Assembly: GCA_001792895.1 (NCBI GenBank)
Contig: MARA01000001.1
Span: 3,100,001-3,164,000 of the forward strand
Reading direction: 5' to 3'
DNA: 64,000 nucleotides
Source: Lentinus brumalis
Taxonomy: Eukaryota > Basidiomycota > Agaricomycetes > Polyporales > Polyporaceae
Under the pieces are notes generated by a model. It saw only the letters and a list, made by a program, of their open reading frames with translations, made no database searches and was not told the origin of the DNA. Shown one piece after another: positions 21,481 to 31,944 of the stretch (position 1 is its first letter; each line of letters begins with the position of its first letter). A program made the translations under genes and the position numbers.

Positions 21481-22483
21481 TTAACCGCGCGCGGTGGCCT
21501 TGGGGGTCACCGTTACGGTCACCGTCGAGCTCGGGGGCGGGCAGGTTGCAGCGGAGTCGACCGCAGTGGCAGTCGCAGCGGAAGTCACTGTGAGCGTAAC
21601 AGTGACAGTCTCCTCCGCACAGTCCGCGGTAGACGTGGCAGTAGCAGCGGACGAACTATCAAGCATATGCGTCAGAGGAAATCCTGGGATGCTCGGAGGT
21701 GTCCTGAAGAGTCCTGAAGAAACTCACCTCGCGCTGGCAGCCGCATTGTTGCCGGACGAGACGCCAGCAACGGCAGCCTTGATCTCGTCCGCAGTGGCAT
21801 CCTCGACGAGAAGGTTCTGCGTGAAGATGCAGCCGTTCGGGTCGTTGGCATCGTCGCAGGAGTTGCCTTTGCCCGTGTTGTCGTTGAGGTCGCCGGGAGC
21901 GAACGTGCCGGACTTGAGCGCGTCGAGCGGGTCACCGCCAACGGACGCGATCTGCTTGGCGAGCTCCAGAACGATCGCCTTGTTGGTCGCCGCAGCATTG
22001 GGAGATGCGGGGTCCTGGTGCTGTGTGATCGCCGCGATCTCGGGGTTCTTTGCAGTCTCGTTGCAGAGTGCCGATGCAAGGCCGACCTTGCCGGTGTTAC
22101 GCTCGATGGCACGGAAGAGCAGCGCGTTGACCATGCCGTTAACGTCGCCAGCAGCCTTGGCGTTCGTGAACGCCTGGTCTGCGACGGCTTGTTGCAAGCA
22201 GGCGAGGTTCTGGGTGAGGAGCGACGTAAGAACGAGCGACGTCTGAACGCAATACAAAGGAAGTCACCTTGATGTTGCCAGCACCGGCAGCAGCAGCCGC
22301 ATCACCGAGAAGAGCAAAGACAGGGTCCTGAATCTTGTCCGGGTTGTTCAAGTTGAGAGTCGCACGGACTGCAGTGAGGATGGGCTCGTGCGAGTGCTCC
22401 TGCGGAACCTCACGGCGCACGGGGGCCGCAACGGCAAGGTAGGAGAAGAGAGCAACGGCGGCGAAAGACTTGATGAAGACCAT
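21481..22483 (-). CDS. Secreted alanine-rich protein with Thr/Val-rich tail, function unknown
   Basis: ATG 22483 gives a clear signal peptide (MVFIKSFAAVALFSYLAVA, cleaved near AAP). The mature chain is helical and Ala-rich: ILTAVRATLNLNNPDKIQ, NLACLQQAVADQAFTNAKA, GMVNALLFRAIERNTGKV, PEIAAITQHQDPASPNAA and a Cys pair in NSCDDANDPNGCIF. After a last intron a tail of alternating Val/Thr (ADCAEETVTVTLTVTSA, STVTVTVTPKA) ends at TAA 21481. Two introns. Similar small secreted proteins occur in wood-decay basidiomycetes as far as I recall, with no known function. A TATAAAG box lies 224 bases upstream. There is no hydrophobic GPI end, so it is probably released or wall-associated. Confidence 0.72.
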
Positions 22484-23526
22484 GGTGAAAACTAATGTGT
22501 AGGGTGATCTGACCGGTGAGGTTGTATCGAAGAGGGGTACGCCAGCGACCTGCACGGCTGTTAGCACCTGGGTTCACTGAAGTCGACGAGCGACGAGTCA
22601 AAGACAGCCACTCACAAAGAAGGGAAGAACTTGAAAGGAACAAGTCAAGACCCGGTCTTGGCTGTAAAGTGGGCAGAATGTGGAACTGCGACGCAAGGGA
22701 CCGAAGCTTTATACTCCCGGCGACGTAAGTACCATCGCGATCCGCGGCGGCCTTCATGATCGGCCTCGGGACCACAAGGCACGCGCGGTTGCCATGCGTG
22801 CAGAACACGCCCGACGCTGCCCGACAGTGGCCCGATAAACGAGCCGACTGGGCTCGACTCTGCTCGACTGGGTCGAGAGTTCTTTATGCGATTTATTGCT
22901 CTTCCAGCAGAACTTCCACTGCGTCCGGGTGTTGTCCTGGTTTCTTCATCTTGGCAACTGCAATCAAGGACGGCTAACCCCTACCAATTCCGGTAAGTCA
23001 TCCTCGCATGATCAAGGCGCGCTGGGCGGGCCGCTCGGCTCCGTCCTGTCTGTCCCTGCCAGCGATGGGAAAAGATGTCCGCAAGACCGTGCATAGGAGC
23101 GTCATAATGCAACGAGACACCGCAGCGACCAATTCGTAACCAACGAATAATGCTTTGCAGGAGGCGCAGAAGGGACAAATGCTTGCCTTCAGACACGCCC
23201 AGGGCATGGGGGTGTACACCTCGTCCGACGATCGCAAGGTCACATCTCTGCATGTCGACCATCTCGCAGTGAGACGTCATACAAGGGGCACGCAAACGTA
23301 GCGGCGAGTGGGACTTACGACAGTCTCGATAGAACAACAGCGAATTGACCGAGCTTAGCATTTCGCGCATTACAACCTGCAGTAACCAAGGCGGGGGCTG
23401 GCGCAATCCTTGAGGCGAGCAGCCTGGCAGCTGATGATTGAGCCACGCATTCGTACCAGCGACCTGAGTACTGTATAGGTGGCGCTCATCTTGGACGATG
23501 AGGAGATCTGCCGGGTATCTATTGGT
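22484..23526. other. Intergenic, about 1 kb
   Basis: Promoter of the secreted-protein gene on the left and the 3' flank of the mitochondrial coiled-coil gene on the right. No convincing gene, RNA or repeat was recognised. Confidence 0.4.
22707..22713 (-). promoter_or_regulatory. TATA box of the secreted-protein gene
   Basis: Minus strand TATAAAG, about 225 bases upstream of the ATG at 22483. The distance allows for a longer 5' UTR, possibly with an intron. Confidence 0.35.
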
Positions 23527-24279
23527 CTACACAATGCGAACCGTCGAGCTCTCCTTCTTGGAGAGCGAATGAAGGTCTTGCTCTGTAAGATAAACATCAT
23601 GAGCATTTACTTCAAGATGAACATGCGGGATTGTACTCACGGATGCCCCACACATGCGCGCGCAAGTCCAGGAACTCTGTAACGATAGTTTGCTGTTCAG
23701 CTGATGAATGCGGCGGAGTCCCTGGCGTAGACTTACCAACGTGCAGGCCATCGTATAATTTCTTCATCTCCGCACGCACGCGGGAGATATCCTCCTTGGT
23801 GGCCGAGGATTCGCTCAACGCCTTCAGCTCCTTCTCTACCGCCTCAATCCTCCTGACATGCGCTGAAACCTGTTCCATGGTTCGGTTTGTACTGCGCGAA
23901 GTCGAGAGCTTAACAAGCACATACCTTTTGTGTGCTTGCCTGGAGCTCCTCTACACTGGCTTGCAACGCGGCCGAGGCCAGCTTGTACTCCTCAAGCAGG
24001 TGGTACGCGGCCAACGACGAAGCCAACGAGAACCCAAACAAGAACCCAACGATGCTACACGTCACGAATCAGTTCCAAGCATCCCCGCAGCTCAACGAGA
24101 GAGCATGGCACGCACCCTCCGCGGAACGCGCCGACGGGCTTCTTCGCTGGAGGAACAGAGCCCAGGTTGGGTGTCGCCTCCTGGCGCACGACCCGCGTAG
24201 TTGAGAGCAGACGACTGGAGACCGCACGTGAGGTGTGGGTCCGGGCGAGAGCGAGCGAGCGTGTGGCAAGGGAGGCCAT
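23527..24279 (-). CDS. Predicted mitochondrial single-pass coiled-coil protein
   Basis: ATG 24279 starts a basic presequence (MASLATRSLALARTHTSR..RLLSTTRVVRQEA) typical of mitochondrial import. A short linker (SVPPAKKPVGAFRGG) precedes one membrane helix, IVGFLFGFSLASSLAAYHL, followed by a heptad-rich coiled coil (YKLASAALQASVEELQAS, RRIEAVEKELKALSESSA, DISRVRAEMKKLYDGLH). The end is EFLDLRAHVWGIQQDLHSL..STVRIV with stop at 23527. Four introns, all GT-AG. About 180 residues. Likely an inner-membrane protein, but the family is not named by anything visible. It is divergent from POP1 with only 201 bases between the two ATGs. Confidence 0.72.
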
Positions 24280-24480
24280 GGTGGTGGTGAGCGGGCGAGC
24301 CCGTGTGTGCGGACAAGTCCGTGCCACAGCGCGTAACGCGTGTTCCCGAGGCGACTTTTGCAGCCTGAGCCACCACGACCTCCAGGCTTCGACGCGTCTG
24401 CTTGTATAGTCACTCGGGGTGTCGCTCACTATATGCGCACTGCTTGCTGCTACTAGATCTGGATATTCTGAGCAGTCGAG

Positions 24481-27400
24481 ATGGCTCCTAAACGACAGAA
24501 CGAGTCTCGCGCCTGCGATGAGCTCTCTGGACGCGAACGGAAGAAACAGAAGACTGCAATCGCGCGGACTATCGCAGTGCAAGATGCTGGGACATCTGAG
24601 GCGGTCGCCGGTCCATCCAGATCTGTGCGGTTTGACAGTAAGCAAATGGTGGTTAGGACTGGGAAATGTAGGTCCTCAAAGGGCGTTCTGCAGGCATGAA
24701 GGGCCTCCCTGGCGCAGTCGACGTGGAGAGGTTCGCAGAGGTACGCACGATTGTACAGTACAATCTACTCTTACTTATCAGCTAGTGTAGTCAAGAGCAT
24801 TCGAGATCAATGCCATGCACGAAGCCATGCAGAATGCTCGGTGCGTCCCAGACAACCTCTGAACGGATCGTGTACTACAACTCTCGTGCAGCGCGAGCTC
24901 GACAAGTCGCGCATGGCAGCAGCTACCAAGGCACTTGCGCCGGCGGGCTGCCAGCCATGACGTTCGTCGTGTACCTCTCAGGTTGCGAGACAAGGCTCGA
25001 GCTGAGGTACGTCCGCTATGCATGCCATGCAACACTTCGTGGCTGACGCGTCTGCGAACAACCACAGATGGATCCCGCTCGTAAGACAGCACTGGGTCGG
25101 AACAATCCCAAGCTCGGAAAGCTGAGGAGGGTGAAACGGACGGTCGAGCTACTCCGACGACAAAGTAAACCGGTCGCGTCTTGCGCTTGCTCGTCAATCT
25201 GATGGTGCCGGTTCACAGAGGACAAGACATGGCTCGAGACCCACATCTGGCATGCGAAACGGATGCACATGGAACTCAAGTGGGGTTACAGACTGGTGGG
25301 TACACATCACAGGATGAAGAGGACAAGGGTTGACACATCATAGGCGGTGACTCCCACGGAGAAGTCTTTCAGACCATCGCACCGAGCATCCGTGCATGGC
25401 TCAATCTTGCATGACGCGTCGTACTTCGCGACTATTGAGCTGAAGGGCCCGGAAGATCTGTTGCGCACCATCGTGGACAGCTGCTGCGATTGCCAGGGGC
25501 CAAGCATGGGTGCCACAAGGTATATAACTTCGTCCTCTGCCCAGTGAGTGCAGTGCTGATCGTAACAGGTTCTTGACCGGTACTCGGGCAGCAGAGACAT
25601 ACGTCCACGGGTATAACAAGTACCCTTATAATCTAATTGGACCCGCGACTATCCTCTGGCACGCCGTCTCTGCAGATGCTCCCCCAGTAATTCAGAGAGG
25701 AAGCGGCAAGGGCAAAGGCAAGGGCAAAGGCAAGGAGAAGGAGAAGGAGGTCTCCCCTACGGCCGATGCTCAGCAGCGCATCCGAGTCGTCTGGATACGC
25801 GTGCATCCCTCGATCACAGAGCAAGTGCATGATGCACTGCGACTTTCAGCCTCCTTTGCGCTTGACAGGGCTAAGCAGACAGGTCGAGTCGCGGAAGTTG
25901 AAATGGCTGATCTCAGGGAGCAATTCAACGTGTTTGAGATCATGGGCCCGAAGTCCAGCCAGGTTATCAAGGGCGCGTTGCGGCCCGTCGAGGATCAGCG
26001 AGTTGACTTCAAGAAGGTATGCCACCACAATCCACCTCGCTTGCCCTCAGTTTTGCTCATGTTCGAGTCTGGCAGTTCTGGGACTCTTTGAACACGTTGC
26101 AGTCTCCTGGCTCGGTTGCACGTGGGATGGTTATCGGCTTCACCGTTCACGACCCACGGTTGAGGTAGGGGTTGATCTTCACAGACATGGTTTTTTGGCG
26201 TTGATTCAAGCATACTTCCAGTTTTCCTCCAAAAAATGCAAAGCTCAACATTGAAAGCGGATCGACGCTTCCGCCGGCGTCACAGGTCTTCCCGTCCGCC
26301 ACCTTGGCACAAAGTCAGATTTGGGATGAACAAACACGGATGGTTCTCCGGAAGCCGAGATACAAGAAGAAAGATCTTGATCAACGTCGATCGAACGTAC
26401 GTGGCTCATAGCAGTGAACCGCCCAGACACCCTCTCAGAGTGCACACAGAACCTCCTACCAGGCACGCCACTGAAGTCAGAACGCAACGATGACCGGGTC
26501 CCCGTCCTCCTAATCCAACGCTCCGTCGAGAACGCAGCACTCTCGCAAGACACTCACTCGCCGCACCTCTCGACCACGACGTCACTCCACGGATGGACGC
26601 TCATCGTTCCCCAAGGCTGGGGCATGCCCTTCCTCTCCTCCCTCATCTACACCGGCACGCGCGTCGCTGGGCAGCGCGAGCGCCAGACGCAAGCCTTCGA
26701 AGCTGGTTCCGTGTACTTCCCGCGCGACGTCCCCACCACGGAGGCATACGCCGACTACGCCGAGGACAGGGCGGACGACGAACGGGAGACGTGGGAGCGT
26801 AAGCCCCCGGCGAAGCGGCCAAACTACGACAAATTGGGCACGCGGAGCCCGTGGCGCGCGGATTGGGGTGTCGTCCTGGGGATCGAAGAGCCACCAAAGC
26901 CACAGGAGCTCGAGGACTTCGTAGATACGCAGAGGGATGCGGACGCTGTGGCCGTCGATGCCACCGCCCCCGGGACGACCCCTGGCGCCAACGTAATCGG
27001 GCACCAGAAGGTCGAACAGTGGCTTCTCCGCGGTCCGGACGTCCCCGCGGCCGTGGCGGAGCTCTCGTCGGCGTCGAACCCCGCGGAAAGTCTGCTCACG
27101 CAGGTTAATAAGGCGCGCACGAAGCGGAAACTGGACCCCCTCAAGGCCGACTCGCGCGGTGAGGACCTGCTCAAGGGTGCGCTCATCAACGTTGGTATCA
27201 CTTTACTTGGCCGCGGGTGTCCGGATGATATGGCGGTGATATATCGCATGGAAGATGACGAGGCGAGGGCGTGGATAGGGACTGAGGCGAAGCGCAAGAA
27301 GGGGTTCTCGATGGTCGACGATGGTTCTGACGAGACCGAGGTATGTTGGCGGCACGGTCTTCCGGATGGCTTCAAGAAGACTGACCACATCCCTTGCAGC

Positions 27401-27683
27401 TTTCGCGAGTCCCAGCTTCATCCGACACGGTAATAGGGTACGTGACGACGGGTAGCTTTTCGCTCTCGCTCGGAGAAGGCCATGCGGTTGGCGCGGTGCC
27501 TCTGGCTCAGTACCTGGAGCTCCGTAAGCAATCTCAGAGGTGAGCATATCGAAGTCCTTGTCCTCATGTTCGCCCTAAAGCGGACGTTTGTGTAGGTTGC
27601 GAAACGACTGCAAGCCACTAGTCAAGCTGAGGAATCGCGATGACAAAATTTGTCGCGCGGCGTACCTCGAGCTCCTCCACTGA
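24481..27683 (+). CDS. POP1: RNase P / RNase MRP protein subunit Pop1
   Basis: Largest common protein of the nuclear RNase P and RNase MRP ribonucleoproteins, which process pre-tRNA and pre-rRNA. About 12 introns are needed, all in frame. The Pop1 core reads [19 protein letters not shown], then [19 protein letters not shown] (conserved arginine block), [35 protein letters not shown] and [14 protein letters not shown]. The POPLD domain follows ([37 protein letters not shown]), and the end is [18 protein letters not shown] / [15 protein letters not shown] with TGA at 27681-27683. [14 protein letters not shown] run at 25707-25748 is an unusual lysine-rich insert between the core blocks. The start ATG 24481 opens a basic N-terminus ([14 protein letters not shown]) suited to nuclear import. 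Confidence 0.92.
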
Positions 27684-27954
27684 GGCTCTCAATGGCAGTC
27701 GAGTGCGAGATAGCGGTGCTAGTGGGAGCACGCCTTGTATAGATACACTGGTCGACCGGGACTCTAGTACAATGCGGAGTGGGAGACACATGCCAAGAAG
27801 TGATGAACCACGAAAGACGAAGTAATGATGCGATGCGCGCAATGGGCACTGGCAAAAGCTCTGATGCAGCAGCTGTCCGTGTGAAGGAAAAAATCGACGG
27901 TGGCGGATGAAGACCAATCATCCCAGCTAGCAGGACTACATACGACGAGGGAGA

Positions 27955-29363
27955 TCAGCTTAGCTTCCATCGCTCGAGTGCGCCCTGTATCAGCCGCGCC
28001 ATGTCCTCCTTCGCCTGCTTCTTCGCACTGTCCGTGATGCCCTCCAGCGCGTCGAGCTCTTCCGGAGACGTCTTGAGCGGGTCGAACTCAAGCACATGTC
28101 CGTCTCTCGTCTGTACCGAGACAAGGGCAGAGAACGACGGGCCGACGACGAAGGGATCCTCGAGCGAGGAAGGCGGCCGCTCGCCGACGGCGCTCCCCTT
28201 CCACATATGCGAGTCCGACTCTACGAGCGTCATCTGCGAAGCTGATCGTGAGTGGCCGCCTTGCGAACTTGACACGGACACTCCCAGGAGCGACGAAGAG
28301 GACGCGGAGCGTATGACGATGCTCGGCTGCTTCTTCAATGTCTTTCCCCCGCCCGCTGCTGGCCCATGTCCGTGTCCTGCTCGGTGGATAACATCGATAT
28401 CGGGAGCATCCGGCTCGCCCTCTGCGACGGCTTTGAACCAGTTCTTGAGGTCGAGTTGGTACGGGTTGGCAAGAGGCGAGCCGTTCACGCTGAGCATGTG
28501 CTCGTTTTTGCGTGGCCAGCGGGGATGTTGTGCTGCGGTTGGGAGGACGGGGTTGAATGTGGATGTGGACGGCACTCGGGAGGCTGGACGAGCGGTTTGA
28601 GACGGTTTAGCGGGAGAAGCGAAGCGGGACGGTGTGCGAGGGAAAGCCAGTGGCTTGGATCCGCCCTTCTGAGGACTTGGCGAGGCTGCGCCGGACGGTA
28701 TCCGTGACAAGGTACGTGTCTACAGGGATGCAAGCTTTAGCGTGCCCTCCAATGCAATTAGCACGACGGGCACATACCTTCGCTGGGGTCTTCGTTATCG
28801 GGAGACGCGACTTCTGTGCCGTCGACGGCACAGGCTGGGAGAAAGTCTTCTTCTTGGGGGTTGCAGTAATAATACGAGCTACAGAAACGATTAGCCACAA
28901 TCCCTCGATGGCACCGCACCCTCATACCGTTCTTGACGCCTCTCGAGCCCTCCGCTTCCTGAGCCCCCTTCGCCAGCTTCTCCTCCAACTCCTGACTCTC
29001 GACCCACTTGCGTTTCCGCGTCCCAAAGTCAATCGTCGCGTCCTCGCTGCTGCCCAGGAGCTCGCGGTTCCGGCCCTTGACGGCGGCCTGGATGTCCCCG
29101 TTGTACTTGACGAACTCGCTGAGGGTGACGTCGCGCACGATGCGCGGCATGCGCAGGATGAGGCTCTCCTGGTGCCGTCGGAAGTTCTCGAGCACGTCCG
29201 CCAGCCACTCTTCGAACTGGCGCGTCTTGTGTGCCACTGCGGGCGTGTGTGGGGTTGGTGTGTGTGTCTGCAGTTAAGAAGAGTACTAACCTTCGAGGTC
29301 GAGGTTCGCGAGGAGCTGTTCTTTCTCCTCAGCGCTGTAGCTGCGTGTTCTTGAGCTGGACAT
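27955..29363 (-). CDS. Borealin/Nbl1 N-terminal-domain protein (chromosomal passenger complex)
   Basis: ATG 29363 (MSSSRTRSYSAEEKEQLL). The N-terminal region ANLDLE|VAHKTRQFEEWLADVLENFRRHQE..LRMPRIVRD matches the helical borealin/Nbl1 segment that bundles with survivin (Bir1) and INCENP (Sli15) to place Aurora kinase on centromeres. The remainder, about 350 residues, is basic and Ser/Pro/Lys-rich (KNARIITATPKKKTFSQPV, PRTPSRFASPAKPSQTARP) with TP and SP sites. An ordered C-terminal piece follows (ALVSVQTRDGHVLEFDPLK, DSAKKQAKEDMARLIQGAL) ending RWKLS at 27955. Three introns. Yeast Nbl1 is only about 70 residues, so this is a long form nearer to metazoan borealin. It shares a 227-base divergent promoter with the G-patch gene. 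Confidence 0.7.
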
Positions 29364-29590
29364 CGTGTGCGAGGTGGGCCCGTGGCCTTAGAAGCAGAGA
29401 GGCAGGGGCGGCGGGCGGAGCGGGGGGCGGGCGACGGTGTGGTTGAGTTCAGACGCGAGCCACCCGCGCCGTTTACGCGCGCGGCCAACGTCACGTGGGC
29501 CCGTACTTTTCTCCTCCTGCCTTCATCTCTCAGGCTCAGGCTGTCTGCTGCTTGTGCTCGGGTCGCCTTCTAGGACCCCGCCTCTTCGTC

Positions 29591-30767
29591 ATGCCTCTTG
29601 ACGGCCATGCACACCTCGTCCGCCAAGGGTGGTCCGGAAAGGGCAGCGGCCTTCGCCACGGTGCTATCGCAAAGCCCGTAACGATTATTCAGAAGAAAAC
29701 ACTTTCAGGCATTGGGAAGGACCGCGACGAGGCTTTCCCGTTCTGGGATCAGTAAGTCTGTTCCTATACTGTGTGCACATGTATTCTGACCATTCCGCTA
29801 GTGTGTTTCAGGCTGCCTCGGTCAGCATACAACTGAAGCTGCACGACTCGGACAACGAATCTGTACGCAACTACTTTCTCATGGCACAAAAGCCCGGCCG
29901 CTGACTATGTACCCTATACCCAAACCACAGGATGAGGAGAGCTCGGGAGCGACACCCGCCGTAGAGCTCAAGCGGACGAGCACCGGCATTATCTCGAACC
30001 GCCGACCTACCACGGGCACCCCCGCCCTGTCGGGCACGAATACGCCCTCAGACTCCCTGCCGAGTACAAGTGGGAGCAGCACCCCCCGACTGAACATCAT
30101 GGCCGCGGCGAAGCAGCAGGCCGCGCGGACGCTGCTCTACTCGATGTTCTACCGTGGTCCGGTCCTTACTACCGAGGATGAAAAGACGAATAGCGATGAG
30201 AGTGCGAGCGTGGCGCAGGCTGGGCCGTCCGCGTCGTCGTCGGCTTCCTCAGACGAAGAGAGCGACAAGGATGAGGAGCGGAAGGCGAGAGAGCGCCGAA
30301 AGGGCAAGAAGCGGAAAGCTGGGAAAGGGACGGAGACGGACGGAGATGCCGATGCGGACAAGCGGGAGAGGAAGCGGCGGAAGAGAGAGGAGAAGGAGAA
30401 GAGGACCAGCAAGGCGAAGGGCAAAGAGCGGGCGACGGAAGAGTCGGACATCGAGGGCGAGCAGGGTGCAGATGAAGTGCAGGATGCGAAGGCTGCTAAA
30501 GCGATGAGGAAGGCGGAGAAGGCGGAGAGGAAAAGGCGGAGAGCGGAGAAGCGGGCACGCAAGGAGGAGAAGCGGAAGCGGCGGGCTGAGCGCGAGGCGA
30601 GGGTGCAGGATGAGGATCCCGATGGAGAGCAGGACGTGGACACATTCGTCGCGAATACGCCAGCCCCCGATCCTCTAGAGTTGGAGACGAAAGCGAAGAC
30701 GTCGAAACGGACATCGGGCCAATCTCACTCGCCAAGAGTCAAGAAGAAGAAGGCGAAGCAGTCCTGA
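29591..30767 (+). CDS. G-patch-like nucleolar protein (Tma23 type), Lys-rich
   Basis: ATG 29591. The N-terminus HAHLVRQGWSGKGSGLRHG followed by KPVTIIQKKTLSGIGKDRD and AFPFWDHVFQAASVSIQ resembles the glycine-patch segment of yeast Tma23, a ribosome-biogenesis factor; G-patch proteins activate DEAH RNA helicases. After residue ~75 the chain is low complexity: Ser/Thr-rich (TGTPALSGTNTPSDSLPS), one short helix (MAAAKQQAARTLLYSMFYR), acidic, then long runs of Lys/Arg/Glu (KRERKRRKREEKEKR, AEKRARKEEKRKRRA), ending VKKKKAKQS at 30767. Two introns. The basic C-terminus suggests nucleolar targeting. Function is inferred from the N-terminus only. Confidence 0.68.
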
Positions 30768-30901
30768 TCAGTCCACCTCGACTACTCATGAGTAGTTTCG
30801 ATATGGAGATGTCTGTCATCATTCGCTTGGTCGTACACCGCTATTGTACAACATGGGTTGGAACCTCCGTGGAATCCGTACTATCCTGCACACCGGTGCA
30901 C

Positions 30902-31440
30902 TCACTCGAACGTAACCTTGTCCTGATCGCCCAATTGGCTGTCAGTGCGTACAATTTGTGCGCATGTACTAGGTGATCGCACCTTGTAGAACGCGACGTA
31001 ACCTTTGATGTTGTTCGCCTTCTCTTTCGTCTCTGGGTAGTACCTGGAGATACGATAACGCGGTGGTAAGCAATCGCGTCATAGGAACAACAAAAGGACC
31101 ACAGTCAAAATTCATACCAGGCGACATCGTTGACTTCAGTCTTGCCGCCAATCGTGGCATTGTAGTACGATGCAACCCTACGAAGAATCCTCAGTTCGCC
31201 TTCTACGAAGGAACGCTGATGAGATACCTACCCTTTCCACGGGCAAGTAGTGCTGCATAGGTGAGACGGAGGAGATCAACGCCATTTCGCCGTGCACGAA
31301 GCCGCGTTTACTCACTGCGTGGACGAGTCAGACAGAGCGTCCTTGTTCACGGCCTCGGGAGGGAAGTAGTGGTTACCCTCGACGATGACCGTCTTGTCGG
31401 AGTCGGCGAGGACAGTGCCGTTCAATAAGACTTTGACCAT
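30902..31440 (-). CDS. DUF427-domain protein
   Basis: Small protein of about 115-120 residues. Exons from ATG 31440 give MVKVLLNGTVLADSDKTVI, VEGNHYFPPEAVNKDALS, DSSTHTTCPWKG, VASYYNATIGGKTEVNDVA, WYYPETKEKANNIKGYVAF YK. This is the standard DUF427 pattern, in particular SSTHTxCPWKG and WYYPxPKxxAxxIKxxVAF. The family is widespread in bacteria and fungi with no established biochemical role. Three introns. After FYK the frame continues without a further intron to ...LGDQDKVTFE and TGA at 30902; a splice-like GTGCGA...GACAG there would break frame, so I read through it. Convergent with the G-patch gene. Confidence 0.82.
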
Positions 31441-31944
31441 TTCGACTGTGGTATGTGATGAAGGGGTGGGATGTGGGTAAGGTACGCTCTCCAGAAGGCT
31501 GGCTAGCTACTTATACATCTACGATCGTGACCAAGGACCTACATTACATACATAGAGTTCGACCCGATGGGGTTCTCCGCAAACAGCATGAGTAAGCCTG
31601 CTAGCTGGCCGAGCGAGGAATGCGAAGTCCCCGCGGCCACTGTGGGAGCCTCTAGAAGCCTGAGTAACCTCGAGAGACCAAAGCTGCATCTTAAGGTCGA
31701 TATTTAAGCACGATATCAGTGGGCATGCCGGCACGCATATTAAGTATGGTGAGGTCCTTGGTGAGGTCAAGCAGAATGTCACTGTGGATAATGGGCGCCT
31801 CCGGAAGGAACCGGGGCGTTTGCTGAAGCGGTTCCCCACAAGTCGAGATATCTCCAACTTGCTTTCTCTCCGCCGTCGTCCACATCGCGCAGTAGTGTCT
31901 CTCTTCCGCTTTCGCCGCGTTGCTTGCGGCCCCATCCTCGAGGG
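31441..31944. other. Divergent promoter region, DUF427 / mitochondrial carrier
   Basis: About 500 bases between two divergent ATGs. ORFs on the minus strand here lack protein-like composition. No clear TATA boxes were recognised. Confidence 0.4.

Noticed and set aside
26380..26460. Frameshift suspected in POP1 after LDQRRSN
   Set aside because: A 53-base intron from GTACGT to CACACAG joins RRSN to [11 protein letters not shown] in frame.
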